Position numbers and translations under genes: made by a program
DNA from: Diospyros lotus
Taxonomy: Eukaryota; Streptophyta; Magnoliopsida; Ericales; Ebenaceae
NCBI RefSeq assembly: GCF_014633365.1
Contig: NC_068339.1
Span: 15,957,925 to 16,021,924 of the forward strand
Length of the DNA stretch: 64,000 nucleotides
Direction: 5' to 3'
Shown: piece by piece, positions 36,820 to 64,000 of the stretch
Numbering within the stretch: position 1 is the first letter of the stretch
Layout: each line of letters begins with the position of its first letter
The notes under the pieces: model-generated
What the model saw: the letters and a program-made list of their open reading frames with translations, nothing else
Database searches by the model: none
What the model was told of the DNA's origin: nothing

Positions 36820-39800
36820 CAAACTGTTAGAAAGCAATGACCATGTACCTCTGCGCCTTATAAGTTTGTTTTGTTTTCCTTTTAGTGTTGGAATTCCCTC
36901 CAGGATGCAGGGAGCAAGTCCCCAGATGTAAAGCTGGTGGAAATTGGTTGTTTCCAAAAATTTTCTCTGTCATCCATTTTGAATCACACGACAGCAAGAT
37001 CGTGAAACTTGTTCCCGCTACAAGTCAATTCGGATGTGCTGTACCTATATTTGAAGTGATCAGAAAATGCAGTGCTGGGGTACCTCTTGAAATGTTTTGA
37101 TGTGCATTTTGGCTGCCATTATGTGTTTGCATGCGATTTTAGGAAGCGTTGCGTCTCATGTTGTGTAAAATTTGTGGCTAGGCATGAGAAGCCTAAGGCT
37201 ATGGCATGGCAAGCCACCCCATTAATTGCTTTCTCCAAGTGCCCTTCTGGTGTTGAGTTCGGGGGAAGTTGAGTTGAGTTTACCGTTGAGTATAGTAGTA
37301 AGCTCAAGCTGTGTTTGATAATATATTTATATGTATTTTTTTTAGCAATTTAACATCATAATTTCACTTGACTTGATACGTTTTAATTTGCCAAATGTTT
37401 TTTAAATAATTTAACTGGCTTCGTCTCGCCTCATGTCAAATCCTAAATGGGCCTTAAGCACTTAACCACCAAACATGAATGAGTTGAGCTCTCCGAGTAT
37501 GGCATGGGCCTTCCCATACATACAACCAAAGACCCCGACCCTCAAAAAGTTTGTTTGAATGTCATTAGGGATGTTGTAGTGTGGCAGGGAAGACTGGAGG
37601 GGTGGTGGTCACTTGGTTGTAGAGGGAGGGTAATCTCCATCATTTCTTTAATTTCGAAGACTGGACAAAAGGTTGAGGGCTGACGCGGTGGTTTGGTTAG
37701 TGGATTACCATGGCACGACTTGGCTTACACTAGGCCTATTGTGTTGGGCCGGCCGACACCTTCAAGAGTTTGTGCAGTGTTGACACAATTCCTTCTGATA
37801 TGGCTGTGCGGGGGCATTATTTCAACCAAGTTTAAGGCTATGGCATGGTTGTGTATATTTTAGTGGCATAATGTAATGCGAATATGTTTGTATGACTCTT
37901 ATATATTTAGCCTGTTCTAGTTGAGGGGGTATTCTTGTATATTTTGATACTTAGTTTTAAGAAGATTATTTGACAACACAATGTGATACTTGGCAAGAGT
38001 TTACATAAGAGATAATATAATATCATCTGACTTAGTAATTACGTGTTTAGAATTTCATGTCAAGTGAGATCAATTAATTCCAACCTTATTTAATTTACAC
38101 CTTAGATGTTTTTGCCCCTCCACGAAAACATAGAAAGCACAACTCCCATTATTTCATGGGTATATTTATTAGTTATTTAACTAATGATGTTTAGCTATAT
38201 CTCTTTCAATAATATTATCTACTAAACATGAAATAGCATTATTCTAAAGTTATACCTCTTTTAAAGTTAGTATGTCAAACACAAGCAAAAATTTATTTAA
38301 TTTGATCACTCTTTTATCTTATTTTCAACTTAATTAACTAAGTGAATTTTAAACAAAATTTTAAAATTCATTTAATAAACAAACTAAGATTGAACATGGA
38401 CTGTCGTATCTACTTAAAACAATTATGCAATTTTCTTCTAATTATTACAATTTTCCTTTAGCTTTATAAATCAACGTTTTCATAGATTAGGATTAACTCT
38501 TGGATTTTAAACAACTTCGTTTAATCCGTGGACAGCAAGGAAAAGATTATTAAAAAAAAAAAAGAAGATAATAATATAATGGCAAAAAATCCAAACTTAT
38601 TTGAATTCGTCTCATTTGAGTTAAATGAATAGGATTTAAGCAGAGCCAAACACAAAAGTATATTAATAGTCCGACTTGTTTTATACCAAAACATGAGTTG
38701 TTTTTAATCATGAGAAGCCTTTCTCTAACCCACACAAAAGTCAAATAAAACATGAAATTTAAAGTCTTAGTATATACGATGTGGTTTTATGTCCATAATC
38801 AATCTTTAGAGGGTTCCAGTCTCCACTGGAACCCCCAAAGATCCCAAGAGGCTTGGGGGTTAGGATGACAACGTTCGGGCAAAGGGCAATTGCCACAAAT
38901 TTATAGTATTGCAAGTTAAATTAAGTTTTTAAAATAATCAATTCACTCCCTCTTAGTGTGTGCCATAGCACTTCTCGGTCTAATAATGTCTTCCCTATTT
39001 TATAAATAAGGGGTAAGAGGTAAACATTTACACACAATTCTTATTGTACTTATATTCTATGCAATTGAGAAAAAATACTAGATACTGTAAATTGTGGTAG
39101 TCTTTGTAATCTCGGGGTGAAGCAAAAAGTTTGTACTTGTCGGGTAAGGCTATATTGATTATTCTAAAATAAAGAAACTGATCTCGATGGGAGATCTCTA
39201 CGTAGGTTCAATCCACGAGTAAACTAAATCAGGATAAATTTGATGTTCTTGATCAGTTTGCATTTCTTCAATTCTATATTTTGTTATTTACATTTTGTTT
39301 TGTTACATTCAATTCGTTTCGTGAGAGTGTGATTGTAAGAAACTTTAATTCCGCCTAAAATTCCTAAAATTCAATTCCAGTGGTTTCTAAATTAACATTC
39401 TGAAATTTTGAAAACAAAGAAAAGAAATCATTATATTTTTGTTTTATTTTTCACTTTTTTTAATAAATTACACCACAAGTTTATGAACTTTATGCTTTAT
39501 AATAAATTGATCATTGTGCTTTAATTTTTGTTACAATTAAGTAATTTTTTTAATTTTTTATTAAATTTTATTAATAAAAACTGAAATATACAATAATGTA
39601 ACAAAAACAAAAAGATAAAACACCAAAAAAGACATAAGAAAATACGTGGAAGAGGAAGTACAAAAAAGACAAGGATAAAGACATAATTGACTTTGCATTG
39701 CATCCCTGGATGCTAATTAACTAAGACCCTCATCATCAGACGAAGAGGAAGTACAAAAAAGATGGGGGAAGAAGCAACGAACTAGACACCAAATACATGG

Positions 39801-40161
39801 AATTCGAATGCAATGGGGGATAAAACTTCCATTAATACATAGAAAATTCAAGCTAAAAATTGATACTATCAGTCTGCAAATCAAGACAGGAAGATTAGCA
39901 TAAGAAACAGTATTACTTCGAGTGCCAGAGAAGGTTACAACAACATACCAAAAAATACAAAAAACAAAAAATAAGGTGAGAAATTTGACGCTGTGCTATG
40001 GTCTCTTCCCTTGTTCAGTTGTTCTTCTATGTCTTCCATCATTCTCCTCCATCCGTCCTTTAAAAGTTCCTATCTTTAACAGCCTACTAGGATGACTAAA
40101 TAAATACGCCAGCAGGACAAATGTACATCTACTGCTTGCTTTAACTCTAGAAGTCGCGCAC
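36820..40161. other. Intergenic between two converging genes; probable LTR remnant
   Basis: The first 300-500 bases are probably the 3' UTR of the gene to the left, and the last 150-200 that of PECT1. A perfect-arm hairpin GGTTCCAG/CTGGAACC is at about 38813-38834. Around 38960-39310 the sequence resembles a copia LTR U5 region (GATCTCTACGTAGGTTCAAT and an ATCCACGAG-like block), but its ends could not be fixed. No gene is seen. Confidence 0.4.
38960..39310 (+). repeat. Possible solo copia LTR
   Basis: An ATAAATAAGGGG promoter-like block at about 39001, then GGTAGTCTTTGTAATCTCGG, TCTCTACGTAGGTTCAATCC and AAATTTGATGTTCTTGATC. This order imitates the R-U5 part of Tork/SIRE-like copia LTRs. No partner LTR, primer site or target duplication was found. 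Confidence 0.35.
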
Positions 40162-56530
<16,369 letters not shown>

Positions 56531-59525
56531 ATGAATTCCAGAAGGTTAGTTGATCCACTCGGCGTTTGAAATACTACTAAAAATTTGATATATTGGCCAT
56601 CTCTTATATCAAAATTGAGCCTTGCAATTCATGGATATATTTGAAAGATCTAGGAATTTAGTTGGCGTGAGTACAAGTTAGTAGTACGAAAGGGGAAAGA
56701 AAAATGGACTGGGGGTGTGTGGGGGAGGGGGGAATGGTGCGTGTTTCGCATGTAAGACTTACAAGTTTTTGGGTTCCGCCAAGAATTACTGCTTCATACT
56801 TGGTAAATGGATATGGGATTTTATGTTTCCCTGGTTAGGTGCCTATATTGACGAAACTTTTGTGAATAGGTTGAAACCTGCAAATTGGTTTCCCCATTTA
56901 AGCAGATCAGGCTTGAATTCGAAGAGCTTCAGCCTTGCACATACATATAGGAAAGTTACATTTTTGTCACAAGAGAAACCTGGCAGTTCAGTTGGGATAT
57001 TTCAGTTTTAGGTCTACTTCTTGACCAATCCATATAATGGGTTGTTTCATTTTGTAAAAGATACTTTTCCCAAGACATTGTACATGGTCAAAATTTATGA
57101 ATGGACTACCTTTCAATCTGTTGGCTTAGGCAATGCAGACTGCTTGCATGGAGAACTGTCTAATTTTCCTCCATTGGCAACCCTGCCAAATTAAGGCCTT
57201 CAGATGGTGATACTTGAAGTTGTAAGTACACCACTGACAGTCAAAAGGGTATTCTCATCGACCGTCCTGATGGTTTATTTTTGGCTTTATTTTTCTCCAA
57301 TCAGTTAGTTTAGTTGAATATTGTTCTCATCTTAGTTTAGTTGAATATCATTCTCATCTTAGTTTAGCTGATTATTGTTCTCATCTTACACCTGAACTTT
57401 TTGAATATGTAAACTGCATTGCTATGTTTAAGAATGTAATGTTTTCTTGTGCTTTTCATAAATTAAGGACATTTAAGTTAGAAGTTACAGGGCCTTTTTA
57501 ATGTTTTCTAACAGCATTACAAGCTTAAACTATGATTTGTCTACCTGCTGAGCAAGTCACCAGAACTCCCAGAGGCTCATCATTACCTTACTTCATAAGA
57601 TTAAAAAAGATGTTGGATTACTTGTCATGCTGGAAAAATCAGCTTTTTAGCTTCAGTGGTGCCTACTGCCACCTCTGAAGACAGAGGTGCAGGGTTTAAG
57701 TTTAGCTTGTCACAATTTTGTTAGTCCTCCCGATAATCACATTTTTCTCCAATAATATTTTATTCATTGACGTCTTTATCTGATTTCCATAGCTTGCAAT
57801 GCCTCAGAATAGCTTCAATGACTCAGAAATTAACTCCAGAAGCTTATCATGTGAGAAATATCCATGCTAAAAGCTAAGATCTCACTAAGTGTCAAAAGTT
57901 TCTTTGCTTGTTTTGCATCTGTATGCATGGCATGATACTCCTCTTCATAAGTGCAATTTTATCACTGAGTCTCTCTGGAGTAAATAACATGCTGTCAACG
58001 CAGGGAATACCGCAGCAGTAGAGCTGCACTTTTTGATGGCATTGAAGAGGGTGGCATCAGGGCCTCGCCCTCTTACTCTTCCCATGAAATTGATGAGCAT
58101 GATAATGACCGAGCCATGGATGGTCTGCAAGATAGAGTCATTATGCTGAAACGAGTAAGTTCTATCTTGTAGAAAGAAATTGATGGTTATGCAATTGAAA
58201 ACTGAACCTGCAGGTGCATTTTGTATTTGGGTAATCGTTATCAATCCTTTTAAGGTTATGCTTGCTTGCTATTTGATGCCTGAGATGGATAATTAAGGAG
58301 ATCTTTGAATAGTACAACTGTACGCATAACGGTTTTCTGTAGGATGCTCTATTCACTGTTCATTTCCTCCATTTTTGACATGTCCAGTTTTTACCGCAGC
58401 TTGAAGGTGTTTGCATCTGAAGCACTTTTCTCCAAAAGGCTTCTTTCTCAGAACTCACGGTGCTATTTTTTGCCAATTTATTGCTTTTGTTGAAGGATAC
58501 AACAACAGCAAAAGAAATCACAAACCTTAATCCCTCAGTCTGGGTTCTGCTACATGAATTCTAGATCTCTAGCCATCTCTATCTATCGCCATATCCTCTG
58601 TAAGACCGTTATATCCTATGTTATGTTTAAGAGTTTCTTACCAAGTTTTATTTGGTATTCCTCCTTCCTCTTTTGCTACAAAACTCCCTCCATTTCATCT
58701 ACCCACATAAATGATAAAATGCTTTTAGGTTGTGATACTTCATTAGTTCATTGGCTGAAATTTCTTATTATTGTTTTAGTTCATATTGTTCCTTTTTGAC
58801 TTGTAGCACTCATGGGGTAAAGTAGGATTAGTGCTAAGCTGTTACATACAGTTAAACTGATGTGTTACAGGTTGAAATCACATATACGTGTTGGGATCAT
58901 ATTGATGAATTAACTTGAAAATGGTTTTCTAAATATAAATCCTGCATAAGTAGTGGATCCTGGAAATATTGCAGAAAAATTATGTGTTTGGTGTAATTTT
59001 TTCCATGAACAAATTCACCTTTTATAGTCGCTCAGCTTTGCATACTGAATTAATCCAAGCAAGCACTTACACTTCATACTTTGACAGTTGACAGGTGATA
59101 TTCATGAGGAAGTGGACAATCATAATCGTATGCTGGACCTCATGGTGGGTAGGCTGCAGCCAAGAAAATTTTGTAATTTATTTCTGATACTACCATTTAA
59201 CTACTATGATTCTGGGAATAATGCACGGATTATCTTGTCATTCAGGGCCATGACATGGATTCATCAAGGGGAATTTTGTCAGGAACTATGGATAAATTCA
59301 AGATGGTACCTAATATCTTCATATCTGTCCTGTCTGTCTCTCTTATGATATTTCTGTTGTTTGTTTTTCCTCTTCTTGCTTCGTAGAATTGATTTTTCAA
59401 TTCCTGAATGCTGAGTTTTATCTCATTTTCTTTAGGTATTTGAGACCAAATCCAGCCGGAGAATGTTTACTCTAGTTGCAGCTTTTGTGATCCTTTTTCT
59501 GATCTTATACTATCTTACCAGGTGA
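56531..59525 (+). CDS. BET11: Bet1-like SNARE (Qc-type, BET11/BET12 group)
   Basis: Five exons (56531-56544, 58004-58154, 59088-59144, 59246-59305, 59436-59525) with GT/AG borders encode 123 residues, the usual length. The tiny first exon gives MNSRR. Exon 2 starts EYRSSRAALFDGIEEGG and has SYSSHEIDEHDNDRAMDGL, the family signature. The SNARE coiled coil runs about residues 40-95 (LQDRVIMLKRLTGDIHEEVD, then NHNRMLDLMGHDMDSSRGIL). It is followed by SGTMDKFKMVFETKSSRR and a C-terminal membrane anchor (MFTLVAAFVILFLILYYLTR). Bet1-like SNAREs act in vesicle fusion between ER and Golgi. I cannot tell BET11 from BET12 for certain. A 1.46-kb first intron separates the 14-base coding exon 1 from exon 2; the splice phase AG|G fits. 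Confidence 0.93.
58500..58720 (-). repeat. RTE-type LINE fragment in Bet1-like intron 2
   Basis: Read on the minus strand it gives KRKEEYQIKLGKKLLNITYD and then TVLQRIWR, parallel to the KLLDMTYII tail at 3270-3540. It is the extreme C-terminus of the same LINE reverse transcriptase, with stops. Confidence 0.55.
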
Positions 59526-60150
59526 CTGGTTTGAAGAAGTTCGACATTGTTACTTCATGTTCAGAAACTTGGAAAAGTTTATTTTCTTTCTTTCTTTTTT
59601 TTTTAACGTTAGTTTCTGCAAGTAAAGATGTTTTGGGTATGCAATATGTGTAATGACATCTTATTGAGAGAGAATTGATATGAAATGGCTGGTATTTTGC
59701 GATGCCACTACGTGTACACACAAACAGGGGGTCTATCTTTCCTCTTACACAGCTTTTCCGGCTGTTAATTTTTTACCTCCGTATGTCTGCCTGAAGCTTT
59801 AAGGGTCCATTTGGCTAGGCTTTTATTTTTGAAGTTTTTAAACTGGATAGTGTTTAAGTTAGTTAGTGTTTAAGTTGATAATTTATTTGCATAAATATAT
59901 TTTTAATCTATTAGTTAATAATCATGTGTTTGGTTTGAAAGAATTGATAAGTTATTACAACTTGATAAAAATACGAAAATAGATATGTTATTAAATAATA
60001 TAATATTTTATTATTAAATATTCATAAATTATATATAATTATTAAAAATATATTAATATAATATTATTATATGTATTATTGTTATATATATATATATATA
60101 TATATATGCTTATATTACTGTTGTATAGCTTGCGTGAAAAAGAGGAAGTC

Positions 60151-60515
60151 CTGGACAAATTGTTCGAAGGTGGGTGCCACTTCCAAGCCCTCAATAGCGT
60201 ATATGTTTAAACTTGTATTATGATAATTAAACTTGCTTAATGCTCTCTCTCTCTCACAGTATCTTGAGACTGGCAGCTGGACTAGAACGGTATTAGTTAT
60301 ATTTAGTATCCTTATTAGTTATATATCTAAAATTGTTGGCATCTGGACAAATTGTGCAAAGGTGGGCCCTCAATAGAGTATGTTCTAACTTGTATTATGA
60401 TAATTGAACTTGCTTAATGCTCCCTCAATCTCTCTCTGGCACAAATAGTATCTTAAGACTGGCATCTGGCCTAGAACGGTATTGGTTATGTTTAGTATCG
60501 TTATTAATTATATTT
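60151..60515. repeat. Imperfect tandem duplication, unit about 192 bp
   Basis: Copies 60151-60342 and 60343-60515 both begin CTGGACAAATTGT. They share CTTGTATTATGATAATT(A/G)AA, ACTTGCTTAATGCTC, a CTCTCTC run and CTAGAACGGTATT in the same order. Confidence 0.8.
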
Positions 60516-61244
60516 AATATTATTTTATAACAGATGTGGTTTGTACCCCTAATATAATACAATGGTTACAACCATGTCAAAAACTCCTAATTGAAGCCAA
60601 CCATCGCAACTGGACAGTACGGTCCGTTTGGTGCTAACAATTTGGAAATTTCTTAACCCTGGCTAGGGGGGAATTATCTTTGAGGACTCTGTATATGAGA
60701 ATATCTATATATATATATTGAAGAGAGTGAGTAAAACTAACATTAAACATGAGACTATTCTATCAATTTATACATATAAAGAGAGTGGGTGGCTGCGAGC
60801 TATTAATGTGTATATATACACTTAAAACTGTGCATGTGGTTATATATAACGACGAAAATTCCTTGCCGCAGCGAGAATGTCTTCTTCTATTGCAAACCCT
60901 GCTTTTGTTCTTAAAACAAGATGGTCTTACGTAATTAAAAATATGAAGAAAAAACTGAATATTTTAATCTTAAAATAAATAATGTGTTTAAACGGTGAAG
61001 TTCATTTGCAAGCAAATAAATAATGTGTTAGCTTTCATGAATTTCATAAAATTTCATCGCAAAAAGGATGTTAAAAGTAAATCCATTTTCCATCCAATTC
61101 AAGCTGACCAGCTTTTCTTCACTAATCCACATATTTATAAAACAAAATATAACTAGGGTTATACTACAAGATTAAACAACCTTACAGAGAGGCTTACAGA
61201 AAATGGTCGAAAAAATCAAAACACCCTCGCCCAAAATACAAATT

Positions 61245-61500
61245 TTCAATAGATGTCGCTGTCAGCCCTTATCTCTCTCATCTCTTCTTTCTCCCATGGC
61301 TGTAGACCGTCGCTCCTCACATCACTGCACCGTCTCGCCTCGTCACCAGCGACAGGCGAGGCGACAATACTGGCGGCAAGGCAGTGCGGGGAGACGCAAC
61401 GATCGACGGCCATGGGAGAAGCGAGAGAGGAAAGAGGCGAGGGCTGGGCGAGCGGCCATGGGAGAAGGAGAAGAGCAGAGAGGCGAAGGCTGAGCAAGGA
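61245..61500. repeat. GC-richer block with inverted repeats
   Basis: TTCTCCCATGGCTGTAGACC on the left pairs with the inverse of GATCGACGGCCATGGGAGAA in the middle. A third copy, GCGGCCATGGGAGAAGG, follows. Overlapping open stretches occur in four frames, a composition effect of such repeats. No protein family is recognised. Confidence 0.5.
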
Positions 61501-62186
61501 CAATTTCGTCTTTTTGCCCATTTTCGGTAACCCCATTGATCACCCTCTCTGGCTTTCCAGACTTATCCATATAACTATCCCAATCTGTTGAAGCATCCGA
61601 GTAGTCAACACACACACATATATTTATATATAAAAATATTGTTTGAACACAATTATAATATTTCGAATCATCTTACTTTCATAATAAATAACTCTACATA
61701 AAACAACTCATTATCAATGTCAAATGTCACATAAAGTGTCAAAATTTTATGTTTAAATAACGTTTTCCATAGATTAACACAAGAAACAATTCAAAATTAA
61801 ACAGCTCCATGTGCAGATATTGACATCCAAAAGTAACGCGTCATCTGCTGATTAGTGATTAAGATAATAAGGGATGAGTCCACAGCCCAGGAGATTTATT
61901 AGGTGATTACTTACGCCTAATGCTATCCAATCGGCAGATTTAAATGTTCTACCCCCATGTTTTGCAACTGGAACATCAATCTGAAAACAAAATACGTTGT
62001 TGGCTCAGGCAGAAAACAAACTAACAACACTACTTTGGTCAATGAAACAATATGAACTTGTAATATTCGTATACATGATGATATAAGAAGAAGAATCAAC
62101 AGGAGCTGAGGCAGGAGTTTACAGATGGTGTACAAGTGGTAGTTGTCATTACAAGATAGCAATACAAGAAAAGAATGCTCAATAGA

Positions 62187-62431
62187 TCAGATTACACGAG
62201 CACAATCGCCGGCATCGCATATCAAAACAGCACTCTCTGGGTTGAGTTTGCTTGCCTGGTCAGGCTGGCGCTTCTGATATTCTTCCTTAACAAAGGATGC
62301 AGCCTTAGTAGCACGGCTGGCATCCACAAATGCAATACAGCATCCCCGAAATCCCGCACCACTGAACCGAGCTCCATAAACACCGGGAGCCCTTAGAAGT
62401 ATCTCATATAGTTCTATCAGTGGTCCACATC
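62187..62431 (-). CDS. GALAK: Galacturonokinase (GALAK), last exon; gene continues beyond the right edge
   Basis: An acceptor site (TTCAG, 62432-62436 read in reverse) opens a 245-base exon ending in TGA. It encodes CGPLIELYEILLRAPGVYGA, then RFSGAGFRGCCIAFVDA, then VKEEYQKRQP and AVLICDAGDCARVI. The GARFSGAGFRGCC loop is the C-terminal glycine-rich motif of GHMP kinases. The wording around it agrees with plant galacturonokinase, which phosphorylates D-galacturonic acid at C1 for recycling from cell-wall pectin, more than with galactokinase or arabinokinase. The other exons are not visible in 62437-64000 and must lie further right, so start and length are unknown. The intron border falls within a codon (two bases carried in). 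Confidence 0.85.
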
Positions 62432-64000
62432 CTGAATTTCCCATTTTTTTTAATGCACAATTCAGCAGCAGCAGCAAGCAGCAAGCAGCACAAGGCAAGT
62501 TAGACCAGTATGTCACAGCGACAATCCTTATCAAGGTTGTAAATGTTGAAAAAGGTCAAGACTTTAAAATTGCTCATATCAAAAAGATTTTTGTTTTTAA
62601 AAGACAATATGTTGAATTCGTTTTGCATTTATACACTAAACCTAATTATAACCCAATCAAGTTCTAAAGTGATTTAGGATTCCTACATCCCAATCCAATT
62701 TAAAGGAGGTATAGGACTTCTATACTTCAATCCAAAGCAGGGAAGGATTAGGGCACCTGTAGAACTTTTCTACATATATGTTATTATTCTCTTTTGAAAG
62801 GGTGTGGATGAATGGGCCTATTTAGGTTTAGGGTTAATTTGTGAGATTTTTCTATTGTTCATTGGTGATATTTTGACACAATGAAATTTGTTAATCCTCT
62901 GCTAGTGGACGTAGGCACATTACCAGACCATGTTAAGTCTATGTATCTCTTATTTTAATCTTGTGTGAGTTGACAGTATTTATTTGTTTTGATTTATTTG
63001 AAACACAAAACAAACCTAATTCTCTATATCACATCAAAAGCTCTCGTATTTCCCTTGTCTGTGAGATATGCACGACACAAAAAGTGACAACAATCTAAGA
63101 ATGTATTTGCCTCTATTTTAACAGCCTAGCTCCACAAGCACAAAAAAGACTACCAGAAAAGTCGCATCACCAACTATATAGAGAAAATACGAAGGAAAAT
63201 GCACCAAATGTCCCAAGCCACATCTAATAGACTTCATCATCCCTTGTCCAGAAAGCACTGATGAACCAATTATAAATTAGGGGAGTCTGGTGAAGAATAA
63301 TGAAAAGCTAAGTCTTCTAGATAAGAATAATGAAAAGCTAAGTCTTCTAGATAATTCTCCTTCACCTTCGCTGATTTCAACTTGGTATTACAGCTATGTC
63401 CCTTATGTCAAGCCCTCAGATTATGGGCTGGACAATTGAGGGAATTCCGATTGAATTCTAAGAAAGAATGAATGTAGGAAGACAGATAGAATGAGGGTGG
63501 GAGAAAGATAGAACGAGAGGGAATGAAAGAGAGAAAGATAGAAGAGAGAGAGAGAGATAGAATATGGGAAAGAACTTCTGTATTATTCCATAAGATGTCC
63601 AACCTATTCTACAACAGCCTTATTTAAAGGCAATTGCTTACCGCTATGTATTTAACTGCCAGCTAGAGTAGTTGTATTATTCTAACTACTTAACCACTAG
63701 CAGCTACAGTTAGTTACAATAGTTTTCCTATGACTAATCTATCCCTGGGTCGTAACACCTTACTTCATACTTCATTTAAAAAATGTTAAGAGACAACTAG
63801 AGAATGGAGATAGTTCTAATGTCATATGCAGTAATCAAGATATGGAAAAACTAAAAAGAAAGGGTAAAGTGCCTGCACACCCCATACAGTTTGTTTTTCA
63901 CCAAAGAGATCCTTGTACTTTACCATAATTGCTAGGACATTAACTAAAATCATATTAAGTTGAAATTAATCAACTTTTTTCCTAATCTTTCTACCTAATT
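62432..64000. other. Galacturonokinase intron or flank to the right edge; LTR-like stretch
   Basis: AT-rich, presumably intron. A perfect 30-bp tandem duplication is at 63293-63352. About 63405-63770 has LTR-like composition on the minus strand: a TATTTAAA box within GCCTTTAAATAAGGC near 63633, a CT-rich leader, and TGTTACGACCCAGGG at one end. No second LTR is seen. I see no exon here. Confidence 0.4.
63293..63352. repeat. Perfect 30-bp tandem duplication
   Basis: Units 63293-63322 and 63323-63352 are identical (AAGAATAATGAAAAGCTAAG followed by TCTTCTAGAT). Confidence 0.9.

Larger units (their letters stand above)
59526..62186. other. Intergenic between Bet1-like gene and galacturonokinase
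   Basis: The left part includes the Bet1-like 3' UTR. An AT-rich stretch (59800-60115) ends in a (TA)n run. A tandem duplication is at 60151-60515, and a GC-richer block with inverted repeats at 61245-61500. The last few hundred bases are likely the 3' UTR of the gene to the right. No convincing gene is found. Confidence 0.45.

Noticed and set aside
61203..61615. A basic-rich small protein gene
   Set aside because: Open frames exist on both strands over inverted repeats, with no start context, splice evidence or family.
63405..63770. A full LTR retrotransposon at the right edge
   Set aside because: Only one LTR-like stretch is visible; no second LTR, target duplication or clear primer site lies inside the window.

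Overview
This window is plant nuclear DNA from an angiosperm, most likely a woody eudicot. It shows spliced genes with GT-AG introns, AT-rich intergenic DNA with many microsatellites, and abundant plant-type retrotransposons and MITEs. The species cannot be named from the sequence. All exon coordinates below were joined by eye, using splice sites, reading phase and remembered family conservation; no search was run.

Genes, left to right. (1) 952-6770 (-): a MANNAN SYNTHESIS-RELATED (MSR, O-fucosyltransferase-like) gene. All its splice sites are preserved, but three clear single-base frameshifts and a probable fourth break it, each explained by loss of one G. (2) 8175-8738 (+): an intronless OSTC-type subunit of the ER oligosaccharyltransferase. 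(3) 26398-28610 (-): a three-exon plant intracellular Ras-group LRR protein (PIRL8-like). (4) 34863-36819 (+): a three-exon plant-conserved protein of unknown function. (5) 40162-53372 (-): the nine-exon ethanolamine-phosphate cytidylyltransferase gene PECT1, spread over 13 kb by transposon-filled introns. (6) 56531-59525 (+): a five-exon Bet1-like Golgi SNARE. (7) 62187-62431 (-): the last exon of a galacturonokinase gene that continues beyond the right edge. The genes are independent housekeeping functions (cell wall, ER glycosylation, phospholipid synthesis, membrane traffic, sugar recycling) and do not form a cluster.

Mobile DNA. About 16.4-24.4 kb is a decayed Ty3/gypsy element, probably Tat-like. 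Its integrase is split by a 2.6-kb copia-type element with a perfect 5-bp target duplication (AAAAC). The copia insert carries gag and protease remnants but no visible integrase or reverse transcriptase. Downstream of the gypsy integrase lies an antisense coiled-coil ORF region. A near-identical pair of 227/226-bp repeats at 30645-31284 is a Cassandra TRIM, whose LTRs carry a 5S rRNA-derived Pol III promoter. PECT1 introns hold a Mutator-type MITE with a 9-bp duplication, a Tourist-type MITE with a TAA duplication, and two Au-like SINEs in inverted orientation. A larger TIR element (9919-11385) contains a nested Tourist-like MITE and a C31G7 tract. Three fragments of one RTE-type LINE family lie on the minus strand.

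The remaining intergenic stretches (left end, 6.8-8.2, 13.5-16.3, 24.5-26.4, 28.7-30.6, 31.3-34.8, 36.9-40.1, 53.5-56.5, 59.6-62.2 and 62.5-64 kb) are AT-rich, with simple repeats, small tandem duplications and probable LTR remnants, and no gene I can support. No wholly new system was recognised. The most unusual items are the G-loss pattern in MSR, the gag-only copia nested in a gypsy with an antisense ORF, and the Cassandra element.
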